Counted from the stretch's first letter, positions 1 to 6,093 are shown. The stretch: 9,902 nt of DNA from Actinomycetes bacterium (GCA_021808425.1 JAKBBS010000127.1:1-9902), one strand, 5' to 3'. A program made the numbers and translations. The notes: generated from the letters alone by a model not told the origin.

Positions 1-151
1 TCATCGATCTGCCAACTCCGGCGTGTCGAGCAAGGACATCGAAATCGCGGTCATCGTGCAGGACAGACACGCCGCTTCGAAGCGCCACGGTCGCGATCAG
101 GCAGTCGCTCCGAAGGAACTCAACCCACGCCGGCGTGTCGACGAGGGTAAT
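1..151 (-). pseudogene. VapC-type PIN toxin, internally deleted remnant
   Basis: Intact VapC proteins are small PIN-domain ribonucleases of about 130 residues. The minus-strand frame from 151 reads ITLVDTPAWVEFLR, the first PIN strand with its catalytic Asp. It then passes in frame straight into SDCLIATVALRSGVSVLHDD and RDFDVLARHAGVG, the C-terminal PIN block with its acidic residues. About 80 residues that normally separate these blocks are missing. No clear ATG, GTG or TTG start precedes ITLVD; the codon just upstream is GCG. The frame stays open to the window edge, so the true end is not seen. It lies directly behind the VapB-like gene and overlaps its frame by about 55 bp, more than the few bases usual in these operons. 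Both halves and their order support the family call. The deletion and missing start argue that no active toxin is made. Confidence 0.7.
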
Positions 152-384
152 CGCGCCGGCAGGCGGTCCGAGCGCATCTCGTCGAGATCACCCTCGCACC
201 CGGCACCTTCCATCGCCAAGACATCCTCTCGGGTCATCGAATCTCCGACGAGTCGTCGCAGCGCTAAGTCGACCACTGACCGCTTGGAATGCAGCCCGTA
301 GCGCCGCATCGCATCATTCACCAGATTGTCATCGATCACGAGACTCGTCCGGCCCACAAACAAATTTTGCACTCGTATGTGCAT
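97..384 (-). CDS. VapB-family antitoxin (type II TA)
   Basis: This 95-residue frame starts MHIRVQNLFVGRTSLVIDDN and continues through AMRRYGLHSKRSVVDLALRR to GAGCEGDLDEMR. That is the usual VapB layout: an N-terminal ribbon-helix-helix (about residues 12-48), then a toxin-binding tail ending in a GxGWEGDLDEMR-like motif. VapB proteins bind their own promoter and neutralise the VapC RNase. After DEMR the frame runs on with about 25 low-complexity residues that are out of frame with the downstream VapC remnant. The native stop may therefore have been lost. No Shine-Dalgarno is visible before the ATG at 384; a GTG at about 354 just before GRTSL is an alternative start. A TAATAT hexamer 4 bp upstream of the ATG suggests a leaderless transcript. 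The partner toxin is deleted, so this is probably an orphan antitoxin. Confidence 0.65.
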   Translation of the reverse strand: MHIRVQNLFVGRTSLVIDDNLVNDAMRRYGLHSKRSVVDLALRRLVGDSMTREDVLAMEGAGCEGDLDEMRSDRLPARLPSSTRRRGLSSFGATA

Positions 385-388
385 CGTG

Positions 389-394
389 ATATTA
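389..394 (-). promoter_or_regulatory. candidate -10 box of the VapB gene (leaderless)
   Basis: Read on the minus strand the hexamer is TAATAT, one mismatch from the -10 consensus, and it ends 4 bp before the ATG at 384. A start site 6-8 bp downstream would fall on or next to the start codon, which agrees with the absence of a Shine-Dalgarno. No convincing -35 box is seen 16-18 bp upstream. Confidence 0.3.
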
Positions 395-453
395 AAGTCG
401 CCGGGTGGGTGGTCGCCGATGATGAGCCGGAGGAGCCATCAGACGCCCACCGT

Positions 454-846
454 TCAGGCAGCCGCCAGTAGGTAGGTGCTGTCTACCCCGAGAGCCAGAG
501 CGAGCCGGTGCTGTCGTCCGTCCGCGGTGAGCAAACCCGACCGGTTCTCTCGGCACACCTGCGCAATCAGAGCGTCGTGGACGTTGCCGCCGATGTCCAT
601 TTCGCCTGCTCGGCGCAGCACCACTGAAAGCGCAGCCGCCGTGGTCGGCAAAACGCGCTTGCTGTCTGCCCACCAGCTCGCCAGCACCCGGGCGCTGAGG
701 TCGGCCGGCTGTCCGAAGGTGCGGCGCAATTGTGAGAAGGTCTCCACCAAGACGATCGCCGGTACCCGCGTGACTTCGGCCAAGCGCGGTCAGGGGTGTT
801 CGTGGTCGGAGACCAAGGCAGCCACCAGTGCTGAGGTATCTATCAC
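454..846 (-). pseudogene. VapC-type PIN toxin interrupted by an in-frame TGA
   Basis: From a GTG at 846 the minus-strand frame reads VIDTSALVAALVSDHEHP, a PIN N-terminus with its first catalytic Asp. It meets TGA at 792-790 and continues in the same frame with PRLAEVTRVPAIVLVETF through to GGNVHDALIAQVCRENRSG and LLTADGRQH, the C-terminal acidic PIN motifs. The stop is at 454-456. Total length of 130 codons is normal for VapC ribonucleases, so apart from the TGA, and perhaps a few missing codons around it, the gene is whole. The GTG overlaps the antitoxin stop as GTGA, the usual arrangement for translational coupling. A TTG at 783 could restart translation, but that product would lack the first catalytic Asp. 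Inactivation is the simplest reading; stop-codon readthrough or a sequencing error remains possible. Confidence 0.7.
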
Positions 847-1109
847 TGTTCGGCGCGTTCGTGATCCAGCGCGTCGAGCACTTCGCTGTTGGTCACTCTC
901 CGGCCCAGGCGGAGCACAGGCAGGCCTTCCGTTCCGGTTGACAGAACACCGGCCGTCGTCGTCGAGGACAGCAGTAGACCTTCGGCAACACGGCGGACCA
1001 CCAGCTCTCCCGGTGTCGTGACGGTGTCCTCCCTGAACCGGCGCGGCAACACCATCCGACCCTGAGCGTCCACCCGAATCCGCGCTGATGGTGATTCTAT
1101 GGCACCCAT
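843..1109 (-). CDS. AbrB/SpoVT (MazE-like) antitoxin
   Basis: This 88-residue protein begins MGAIESPSARIRVDAQGRMV and continues LPRRFREDTVTTPGELVVRR. This is the swapped-hairpin AbrB fold (about residues 9-50), which forms DNA-binding dimers and in toxin-antitoxin operons represses the operon. The C-terminal segment GLPVLRLGRRVTNSEVLDAL resembles the toxin-binding tail of VapC-associated AbrB antitoxins, ending DHERAEQ. It overlaps the start of the PIN toxin gene by 4 bp (GTGA). The ATG at 1109 fits the domain start, but no strong Shine-Dalgarno is visible upstream. The first 22 bp of the gene overlap the 5' end of the LuxR remnant frame on the opposite strand. The antitoxin reads as intact although its toxin partner carries a premature stop. 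Confidence 0.8.
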   Translation of the reverse strand: MGAIESPSARIRVDAQGRMVLPRRFREDTVTTPGELVVRRVAEGLLLSSTTTAGVLSTGTEGLPVLRLGRRVTNSEVLDALDHERAEQ

Positions 1110-1276
1110 GGTATCGCCGTAATCTCGAAGGATACAGCAACCGCGAGACCGCCCAAGCCATGCACCGCGGCAAAGAAACTGTCAAAACCTACCTACGAGC
1201 CGTTTGCCGAAAACTGGGCGTCCGAGCCACCAGCAAGCCGTTGCCCTCACCCTGCAGCAACGAAGTGGCTCCCTAG
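1088..1276 (+). pseudogene. LuxR-type helix-turn-helix regulator, C-terminal fragment
   Basis: The frame contains EGYSNRETAQAMHRGKETVK and TYLRAVCRKLGVRA, the DNA-binding helix-turn-helix of the LuxR/NarL (GerE) family. There the SNxE helix and the ETVKxH/YL recognition helix are diagnostic. Only the HTH remains: the receiver or sensor part and the usual LTPRE lead-in are absent, and homology begins about 1118, next to the start of the opposed AbrB gene. After VRAT the frame turns into SKPLPSPCSNEVAP. Shifting by one base near 1229 restores QAVALTLQQRSGSL, the normal last helix. A single-base deletion in an ACC(C)AG context explains this. The restored frame would run into the first unit of the 20 bp tandem repeat. 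Loss of function is likely; a stand-alone HTH peptide cannot be excluded. Confidence 0.65.
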
Positions 1277-1332
1277 AAGCACCACGAGCGCGCTAGAAGC
1301 ACCACGAGCGCGCTAGAAGCACCACGAGCGCG
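1273..1332 (+). repeat. three perfect tandem copies of a 20 bp unit
   Basis: The unit ctagaagcaccacgagcgcg occurs at 1273-1292, 1293-1312 and 1313-1332 without a mismatch. At each junction the sequence agcgcgct forms an 8 bp perfect palindrome (1287-1294 and 1307-1314). The first copy overlaps the 3' end of the LuxR remnant. Twenty bases is not a multiple of three, so the array is not a protein repeat. It could be a small minisatellite from replication slippage or a cluster of binding sites. No replication gene lies near it, so a plasmid iteron role is not supported. Confidence 0.95.
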
Positions 1333-1540
1333 CCGCCCGTAGCGCGGAACCTCTTGCTTCGACCCGACCGTACTTATAGGTTCCGGTGGTAAGCTGCCTA
1401 GGTAGCTGGTTTCGCACAGTGGCCAGTGCCGGCCAACACGAGCGCCACGCCGAGGCGCATGACGCTCCTCTGTGAGAATGCGCAGTGGGTTCACTCAGTT
1501 TACGAGTTTTCCCCCAGCACAGGTTACTGACCGGTTCTCC
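1333..1540. other. intergenic stretch without a supported gene
   Basis: All frames here are interrupted or look like out-of-frame translation. No tRNA-like or terminator-like structure stood out. The stretch may contain further decayed sequence belonging to the Fic gene that follows, but I found none of its N-terminal motifs. Confidence 0.5.
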
Positions 1541-1543
1541 TAA

Positions 1544-1745
1544 CCGCCGCTTGAGCGGCTCCTCCAAGACGTGTTCGACTTCTCCTGCACCGACGACCTC
1601 CCTGCCGTTGCCCAGGCAGCCACCGCTCATGCGCAGTTCGAGACCATCCACCCGTTCGAGGATGGCAACGATCGAACCGGACGAGCCCTGATCCACCTCA
1701 TCCTTCGGCGACGTGGACTTGCTCTCCGAACGCTCCCGAGGTCCG
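1544..1745 (+). pseudogene. Fic-domain protein fragment
   Basis: After an in-frame TAA at 1541-1543 the frame reads PPLERLLQDVFDF, then DDLPAVAQAATAHAQFETI and HPFEDGNDRTGRALIHLILR RRGLAL. Fic enzymes transfer AMP or related groups onto target proteins using the motif HPFx[D/E]GN[G/K]R, and this segment is that core with its preceding helix. The catalytic His, Phe, Asn and Arg are present, but the residue after GN is Asp instead of Gly or Lys, which would disturb the phosphate-binding anion hole. Homology stops soon after RRGLALRTLP. Both the N-terminal region (ATP-gating and target-binding parts) and the C-terminal helices are missing. The piece is about 65 residues, against 300 or more for this Fic subfamily. 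It is a remnant with no credible start codon. Confidence 0.7.
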
Positions 1746-1876
1746 CTGAGGGGCGCGGCCCGCTGCGGTATGCGCCGAGCAGCGCCTCGCGCAATGGGTG
1801 CAGCGGCAGGTCAAGGCCAGTCGGGCTACAGCGCCCCGAGCGATCAAGCCCGGCGAACCAGCCACAGCCGATCAGG

Positions 1877-2060
1877 TTACGTTCCACCGGCAGGACGCCC
1901 AGATGGCCGGTCTGGCTCCATGTTGAAGCGCTCGACGAGCTCCTCGATCTTCTCCAAGAACGGGTCGATCAACCGCGGCAGGCGGGCACGGCTGAGGGGT
2001 TGCCGCCTGAGTCGCGCACCTCGACAAACCGTCCTTTCGTGACAGGGACGGCGTCATACA
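1877..2060 (-). mobile_element. possible IS21 IstA transposase scrap
   Basis: On the minus strand one frame gives RFVEVRDSGGNPSAVP. After a one-base shift near 1985 it continues as RLPRLIDPFLEKIEELVERF. This order resembles the region after the HTH in IS21-family IstA proteins (RLP.LIDPF..KIEE.VERS), recalled from memory. Downstream the similarity stops at once: NMEPDRPSG and a stop at 1877. Neither the catalytic DDE core nor an IstB gene is present, and no terminal inverted repeats were found. If correct, it is a short internal relic of an insertion sequence next to the Fic fragment. Confidence 0.3.
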
Positions 2061-2119
2061 AGACGTTCGTAAGGGCCAGCTGCCGTCGTCGGCCGGTCGT
2101 GCGGGTGGCCATGTCCGAC

Positions 2120-2135
2120 GGCTGTGATCACGGCC
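2120..2135. repeat. near-perfect 16 bp palindrome over the DinB-family stop codon
   Basis: The sequence ggctgtgatcacggcc has one mismatched pair around the perfect core gtgatcac. It covers the end of the DinB-family gene. It has no T tract, so it is a weak candidate for a terminator or protein-binding site and may be chance. Confidence 0.3.
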
Positions 2136-2670
2136 ATCGGTCACGGCGCCCGGTGACGTCGTAGAGGTGGTGCACCGGGTCGTGGAGAAAGTAGCGGCTG
2201 AAGGTCGTGACAGTGAAACGTGCGCCGTCGCTGCGCCGCCCCGGCCGCAACCACTGGTCGCCACGGACGCCATCGAACGCGTCAGCCAACCTACTGGCGG
2301 CATCGCGCAGCTGGATCCAAACAGCGGACGGATCCTGCTCGTTGTATCGTTCCTCGACGGCGGTGGCGTCCTGATCCCAGTTCGGGTAGAGCGGGTTGTC
2401 CTCCCCCAACATGAGCTCGAGTCGATAGTGGTACAGCTTGCAGACATCGCGTACGTGGCAGGCGTACTCCAGGGGCGACCAACGGTCTCCGGCGGGACGT
2501 CGCCGCACCACGTTTTCAGGCTGGCGCAAGATGGCCCGCCACGCTGACGCGTTGGCGCGCAGCGACGGTGCGACGGACGCTGGCGGTACGGCCGAAGCGT
2601 GGAACCGGCACTGCGGACAACGACGCTCGATCACCCATGTCCAGTCCTTGTCGTCAGGCACGATCGGCAT
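2128..2670 (-). CDS. DinB-family metal-dependent protein
   Basis: This 180-residue protein starts MPIVPDDKDWTWVIERRCPQC. The ATG at 2670 is chosen because GGGAGGGG lies just upstream; an earlier in-frame ATG at 2685 has no such site. Residues 18 and 21 form a CxxC, a small zinc-binding lead-in seen in some actinobacterial members. The rest is a DinB-like four-helix bundle: WSPLEYACHVRDVCKLYHYR carries His72, and RYFLHDPVHHLYDVTG carries His163 and His167/168. These are the usual three metal ligands. The family includes thiol-dependent transferases and isomerases, often using mycothiol in actinobacteria, but the substrate here is unknown. It overlaps the 3' end of the decayed MFS gene by 17 bp, implying an original two-gene operon. 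Unlike the transporter, it shows no lesion. Confidence 0.85.
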   Translation of the reverse strand: MPIVPDDKDWTWVIERRCPQCRFHASAVPPASVAPSLRANASAWRAILRQPENVVRRRPAGDRWSPLEYACHVRDVCKLYHYRLELMLGEDNPLYPNWDQDATAVEERYNEQDPSAVWIQLRDAASRLADAFDGVRGDQWLRPGRRSDGARFTVTTFSRYFLHDPVHHLYDVTGRRDRWP

Positions 2671-3938
2671 GCTCACCCCTCCCATTTCCGAGAACCTGCC
2701 CGGCTCGACGAGACGGTGTTGCTAGCGGCACCTCGTTCTCCCGAGTTCGTGGCGATTGGACGTCTGATGATAAGCGGATACCTCCGAGCGGGGAGCGACG
2801 AAGCGGCCAGACGTAGGCCGCTGAAAGTGCGGAGGCGATGAGCATCGCAGGTCGAAGACCGAGCGTGTCTCCTAGTACGCCTCCTAATGCGGCGCCCGCC
2901 GGCAGGTATCCCCAAGACGCGAAGCGCTGCACGGCCGTCGCCCTGGCCCGGAGCTCGGAGCTGGACCCGAGTTGGCGGAGAGTGATGGCGTTCACGGCGA
3001 AACACCCCTGGCCCAACCCAACCAAGAAGGTACCTCCAGCCAGGAAGGCAGCCGCCGCCGTGCGGGGCGCCGAGGAGGCCACAAGCAGGCCGGCGACCGA
3101 GGGGATCGCGGCCCGCCGGAGGCCCGCTCCCAGACCCAGGCGCTTGGTAGCCGGCCCAGAGAGGAGGCTACCGAGTGGGAACCCGACGGCTCCCGCGCCA
3201 ACGGCAAGGCCGAGACGGCCCGGTGTCATGTGAAGGAAGTGAACGGCGAAGACCACGATCAGGGCGTCGTACATCGACGCGCCGAGGTTGTACGTCGCCC
3301 CGATCCACATGATGGCGTCGAGCAGCAGACTCGACCGCACGTACCCCCAGCCCCCGTCGATCTCTCGACGAAGACCGCGAGAATCGTCGACCGCCGGAGT
3401 CGTGTCTCGACCTGCCAACCGTTTGCGAGCCATGAGGAATGACACGACTGACAAGGTGGCAACACTGATCGCGTAGCTGGCGACGTCTAACGCCAGGGCG
3501 CCTCGCGGAGCGAGTCAACCGACCGCCAGGCCACCGGCGGCCGGGCCTACCAGCAGCGCCGCACCGAACAGGACCCGCAGTCCCCCCAGGGAGCGCCAGC
3601 GGACTGAGCGCAAGTATCCCAACCGCGAAGCCGCGCCCGACATCGGCGGCGATCATGGAGTGGTTGAGACCGATCCGTGTGATCCACACTCCAGCAGGGA
3701 GTCCTACCAATAGGAACGGCAACCTCAGGCTGGGCCCGAGCACGCCGACATCGAGGGTGGAGGCGTGAAGGTCCTCCACGGCGAGCAACGGCAGGGCGAT
3801 CAAACTGATCTGGTCACCCACAAGGCTCAGGCTCTGCCCAGCCCACAGCAAAGCGAACCGGGGGCCAAGCCGCCCCCGACTCCCCGGATCCTCCTGCGCG
3901 GACCGGACCGCCATTGGTGAGACACGCTTGCGCGACAC
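2654..3938 (-). pseudogene. MFS exporter (EntS/MFS_3-like), frameshifted
   Basis: The N-terminal piece from the GTG at 3938 has FALLWAGQSLSLVGDQISLI and LPFLLVGLPAGVWITRIGLN, helices 1-3 of an EntS-like drug or siderophore exporter. The frame is lost at a run of six G on the minus strand (3582-3587). Removing one G restores LRVLFGAALLVGPAAGGLAV followed by TGA at 3517-3515, where family members have Trp (GW). After it the frame resumes as LAPRGALALDVASYAIS and runs unbroken through DAIMWIGATYNLGASMYDAL, several further helices, to the stop at 2654. About 45 residues between helices 3 and 5 also seem to be missing compared with the family. With a nonsense codon, a frameshift and a probable deletion it is very unlikely to be functional. 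An ATG at 3914 is an alternative start. Confidence 0.8.
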
Positions 3939-4134
3939 GGCTCAATCGTGCCCGGCACCGAGGTCCATGGCCAGTGGCCGCACAGCCGGATGTAGATAAG
4001 ATCCGGCCATGTTGGCGATCCGAGTCCGCCGCGGCGCACGCCGAGGGTGCCGTCGGCGTGCGCTGCCGCGAAGTTGAGCGTCCGGGTGGGTCCGTCCTCG
4101 ATTGGCGAGACAGGTAGGGCCACGGTGCCCAGCG
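3939..4134. other. gap between MFS remnant and response regulator
   Basis: No coding frame here has recognisable content. A minus-strand frame beginning with TTG overlapping the response-regulator stop is open but has no family features. The stretch contains the strong hairpin at 4034-4063, annotated separately. Confidence 0.4.
4034..4063 (-). terminator. candidate hairpin terminator after the two-component operon
   Basis: gcgcacgccga (4034-4044) and tcggcgtgcgc (4053-4063) are perfect 11 bp complements with an 8 nt loop. GC pairing can continue outward past a 2-base bulge. It lies about 70 bp beyond the response-regulator stop in the direction of transcription. There is no U tract, which is common for actinobacterial hairpin terminators but leaves the call uncertain. 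Confidence 0.45.
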
Positions 4135-4806
4135 TCAAGCGAGGCCGTGCTGGTAGGCGTAGGTGACGGCCTGGGCGCGGTCACGGGCATCGATCTTCGC
4201 GAACAGGTGGTTGATGTGGCTCTTGACGGTGCCTTCGCTGACGACGAGGCGTGCGGCGATCTCTGAGTTCGACAGGCCCGTCGCGATGAGGGAGAGCACT
4301 TCGGCTTCCCGGGGCGTAAGCCCGTCGGGGAGCCGGGAAGCCGATGGTCGGCTCTGTGCCGGTGGCGGTGCCGCGGTGGCGGTGGCGATGGCGTCGACGA
4401 GGTGGTGCTGCACGGCAGGGTCGATCACGGCACGGTCTTCGAGGACACGGTCGAGTGCTTGGCGGATCTCTTCCCCGCCGGCGTCCTTGGTGAGATACCC
4501 GCGGGCGCCGGCGCGAAACGCCTCGATCACCGACTGATCATCGGCGTAGGTGGTGAGGACCACGACCTTCGCCCCGGGCTGACGTTCCCGCAGCAGACGG
4601 GTGGCTTCGATTCCGTCGCAGCGAGGCATCCGAAGGTCCATGAGCACGACGTCGGGCCGCAGATCCACTGCGAGAGCGACTGCCTCGTTACCGTCGGCGG
4701 CGACTCCCACTACCTCGACGCCGTCGAGGAGCCCGAGCACCATGGCGAGACCCTCGCGGACTACTCGCTGGTCGTCGGCGATGAGGACGCGGATCGCTTC
4801 GCTCAT
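4135..4806 (-). CDS. NarL/FixJ-family response regulator
   Basis: This 223-residue cytoplasmic transcription factor has an N-terminal receiver domain (about 5-120) and a C-terminal LuxR-type HTH (about 160-220). Receiver residues are all present: the acidic pair D11-D12, phospho-acceptor D57 in PDVVLMDLRMP, T85/T86 in VVVLTTYADD, and K107 in GYLTKDAG. The HTH reads LTPREAEVLSLIATGLSNSE followed by EGTVKSHINHLFAKI. Its ATG overlaps the stop of the upstream kinase gene as ATGA, so the two are translated together and form a cognate pair. Phosphorylation by the kinase should promote dimerisation and DNA binding. The divergent ABC exporter operon and the inverted repeat before it are the obvious target, by position only. 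Length and motifs are complete. Confidence 0.95.
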   Translation of the reverse strand: MSEAIRVLIADDQRVVREGLAMVLGLLDGVEVVGVAADGNEAVALAVDLRPDVVLMDLRMPRCDGIEATRLLRERQPGAKVVVLTTYADDQSVIEAFRAGARGYLTKDAGGEEIRQALDRVLEDRAVIDPAVQHHLVDAIATATAAPPPAQSRPSASRLPDGLTPREAEVLSLIATGLSNSEIAARLVVSEGTVKSHINHLFAKIDARDRAQAVTYAYQHGLA

Positions 4807-6011
4807 GCCGGCACGTCCAGCTCGACACGGAAACCGCCCGAGGTCGTCTCGGTGGTGAGCGTGCCGCCAAGCAGCTCGGCGCGTTCACGCATGCCGGTGA
4901 GGCCGTAGCCGCCGTCTCCGGTCGGGGGCGGACGGGTGCCGTTGGCCGTGGCGAAGTCCTCGACGACAAGCCGGGTGGTGTGTGGCTCGTAGGTGAGGTT
5001 CAGCTCGACTCGCTCGGGGTGGGCGTGCCTTGCGATGTTGGTGAGAGCCTCTTGCGCCACCCGGTAGAGCGCCAGGCGAGCCTCCGAGGAGATCTCGTGC
5101 TCCTCGCCGGAGACGGTCAACGTGCAGGGCACACTCCGGTCCTCTTCGAACTGCGCAGCCAACCCCGCCAGGCGCTCAGGTCCGGGGAGCTCATCGTCGC
5201 GCAGCATCCCGATCGCCCGCCGTGCCTCTTCGAGGCCGGTCTTGGCCAAATGGTGGGCCCGGTCGATGACGTCTGTGAGTCGGGGATCGCCCGGGCGCTC
5301 CGCGGCGAGCATCCGGGCACCTTCGAGCTGGAGCATGAGCCCCGACAGGGAATGCGCGAGCACGTCGTGCATCTCCCGGGCGAGCCGGTGGCGCTCGGCC
5401 AGCCCCGCGGCGCGTGCCTCGGCCGCCCGGCTCTGCTCCAACTCGACGAGCAGCTGCTCGGCCTGCTCGTTCGCCTCGCCCAGCCGGTTCGCCAGGAACG
5501 CCATCCCGACGAAACCGCCGAGGACGCCGAGCAGCGGGAGGCCGGGACCCCGCCCGCTGATCCCCGCGATCACCGCCAAGACCGCGAAGGCGACGACCGA
5601 CAGGGGGACCGCTGCCCGCCTTGGCAGGATGCGGGCGACGAAGAGCACTCCGACGAGAACACCCACCGCCCCCGGGCCGCTCGGCTGCGCCCACATGAGT
5701 GCCACCGAGCCCGCAACAAGGACGGCGGCAAAGACGACGTGGACGACACCTCGGCGCCGGAGCGTCCAGCGCGCCCCCGCCAGGCCGACGACGAACCCAG
5801 CGAGGCCGACCGACACGGCAAGGCCCCGACCCGCCAGAGAAGGAGCCGGGCGGGCGTGGAAGCCAGCCGCCACGACCAGGACGAGCAGAGCGGGGAGGAC
5901 CAGGCGGACCCATCGCCTGATCGCAACCTGCTGCGCGCGCGCCTGGCGCAGCCCGGTCGGCGCAGTTTCTCGCTCGGCGCTCACAGGGGAAAGGATACGA
6001 CTGGCGGGCAT
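4803..6011 (-). CDS. NarL-type sensor histidine kinase (HisKA_3)
   Basis: This is a 402-residue membrane kinase. Residues 35-175 hold several hydrophobic segments (about 36-51, 63-80, 88-107, 114-127, 134-152, 157-175), with no large extracellular domain. It may therefore sense membrane or intramembrane signals. A coiled linker (about 178-205) leads to the dimerisation and phospho-acceptor motif RLAREMHDVLAHSLSGLMLQ with His215. The ATPase domain has the N box VAQEALTNIARHA (Asn325) and GDGGYGLTGMRERAELLGG near 366-383. The D box position, VVEDFATANG, departs from the plain DxGxG form, as it does in many actinobacterial kinases of this group. It overlaps the response regulator gene by 4 bp. 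The ATG at 6011 has no clear Shine-Dalgarno; a GTG at about 5984 is a possible later start and would still retain every domain. Confidence 0.93.
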   Translation of the reverse strand: MPASRILSPVSAERETAPTGLRQARAQQVAIRRWVRLVLPALLVLVVAAGFHARPAPSLAGRGLAVSVGLAGFVVGLAGARWTLRRRGVVHVVFAAVLVAGSVALMWAQPSGPGAVGVLVGVLFVARILPRRAAVPLSVVAFAVLAVIAGISGRGPGLPLLGVLGGFVGMAFLANRLGEANEQAEQLLVELEQSRAAEARAAGLAERHRLAREMHDVLAHSLSGLMLQLEGARMLAAERPGDPRLTDVIDRAHHLAKTGLEEARRAIGMLRDDELPGPERLAGLAAQFEEDRSVPCTLTVSGEEHEISSEARLALYRVAQEALTNIARHAHPERVELNLTYEPHTTRLVVEDFATANGTRPPPTGDGGYGLTGMRERAELLGGTLTTETTSGGFRVELDVPA

Positions 6012-6028
6012 TCATCACATCGCCCCGA

Positions 6029-6072
6029 GGGTGGAGATATAGCGCCCATCTCCCTCTAACCCCGGGTGGAGA
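6029..6072 (+). repeat. 9 bp direct repeat in the divergent promoter region
   Basis: gggtggaga occurs at 6029-6037 and 6064-6072, 35 bp apart. Each copy is followed within 1-4 bp by gcgcc, so the similarity is longer than 9 bp. A second small inverted pair, ggagat (6033-6038) and atctcc (6048-6053), surrounds the TATATC-like -10 candidate of the kinase gene on the minus strand. The layout suggests operator sites, possibly for the adjacent response regulator. Confidence 0.5.
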
Positions 6073-6093
6073 CGCGCCTACCCGGGGTTAGAG
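6054..6093. promoter_or_regulatory. perfect 14 bp inverted repeat between divergent operons
   Basis: ctctaaccccgggt (6054-6067) is exactly complementary to acccggggttagag (6080-6093), separated by 12 bp. Each arm also contains a small near-palindrome, accccgggt. It sits 43 bp upstream of the kinase start and about 100 bp upstream of the small membrane-protein start, ideal for a shared operator. A weak promoter-like pair (ttagag at 6088, ttctac at 6112, 18 bp apart) faces the ABC operon. The response regulator is the leading candidate ligand. A factor-independent terminator is less likely because there is no T run and transcription diverges from here. Confidence 0.65.

Noticed and set aside
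1273..1332. CRISPR array or plasmid iterons
   Set aside because: The 20 bp units are contiguous with no spacers, and no cas or replication initiator gene is nearby.
1766..1924. Plus-strand frame reading AEQRLAQWVQRQVKASRA
   Set aside because: It looks somewhat protein-like, but has no start, is only about 50 codons and matches no family I can name.
3827..4138. Minus-strand ORF starting with TTG at the response-regulator stop
   Set aside because: No family resemblance or ribosome binding site; half of it overlaps the MFS N-terminus in another frame and it contains the hairpin.
4980..6059. Long plus-strand open frame of 359 codons opposite the sensor kinase
   Set aside because: It is the antisense shadow of a clearly conserved kinase; Asp/Arg/Glu-rich composition, no domain, no ribosome binding site.
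6054..6093. Bidirectional terminator
   Set aside because: Both flanking operons are transcribed away from it and there is no T tract on either side.
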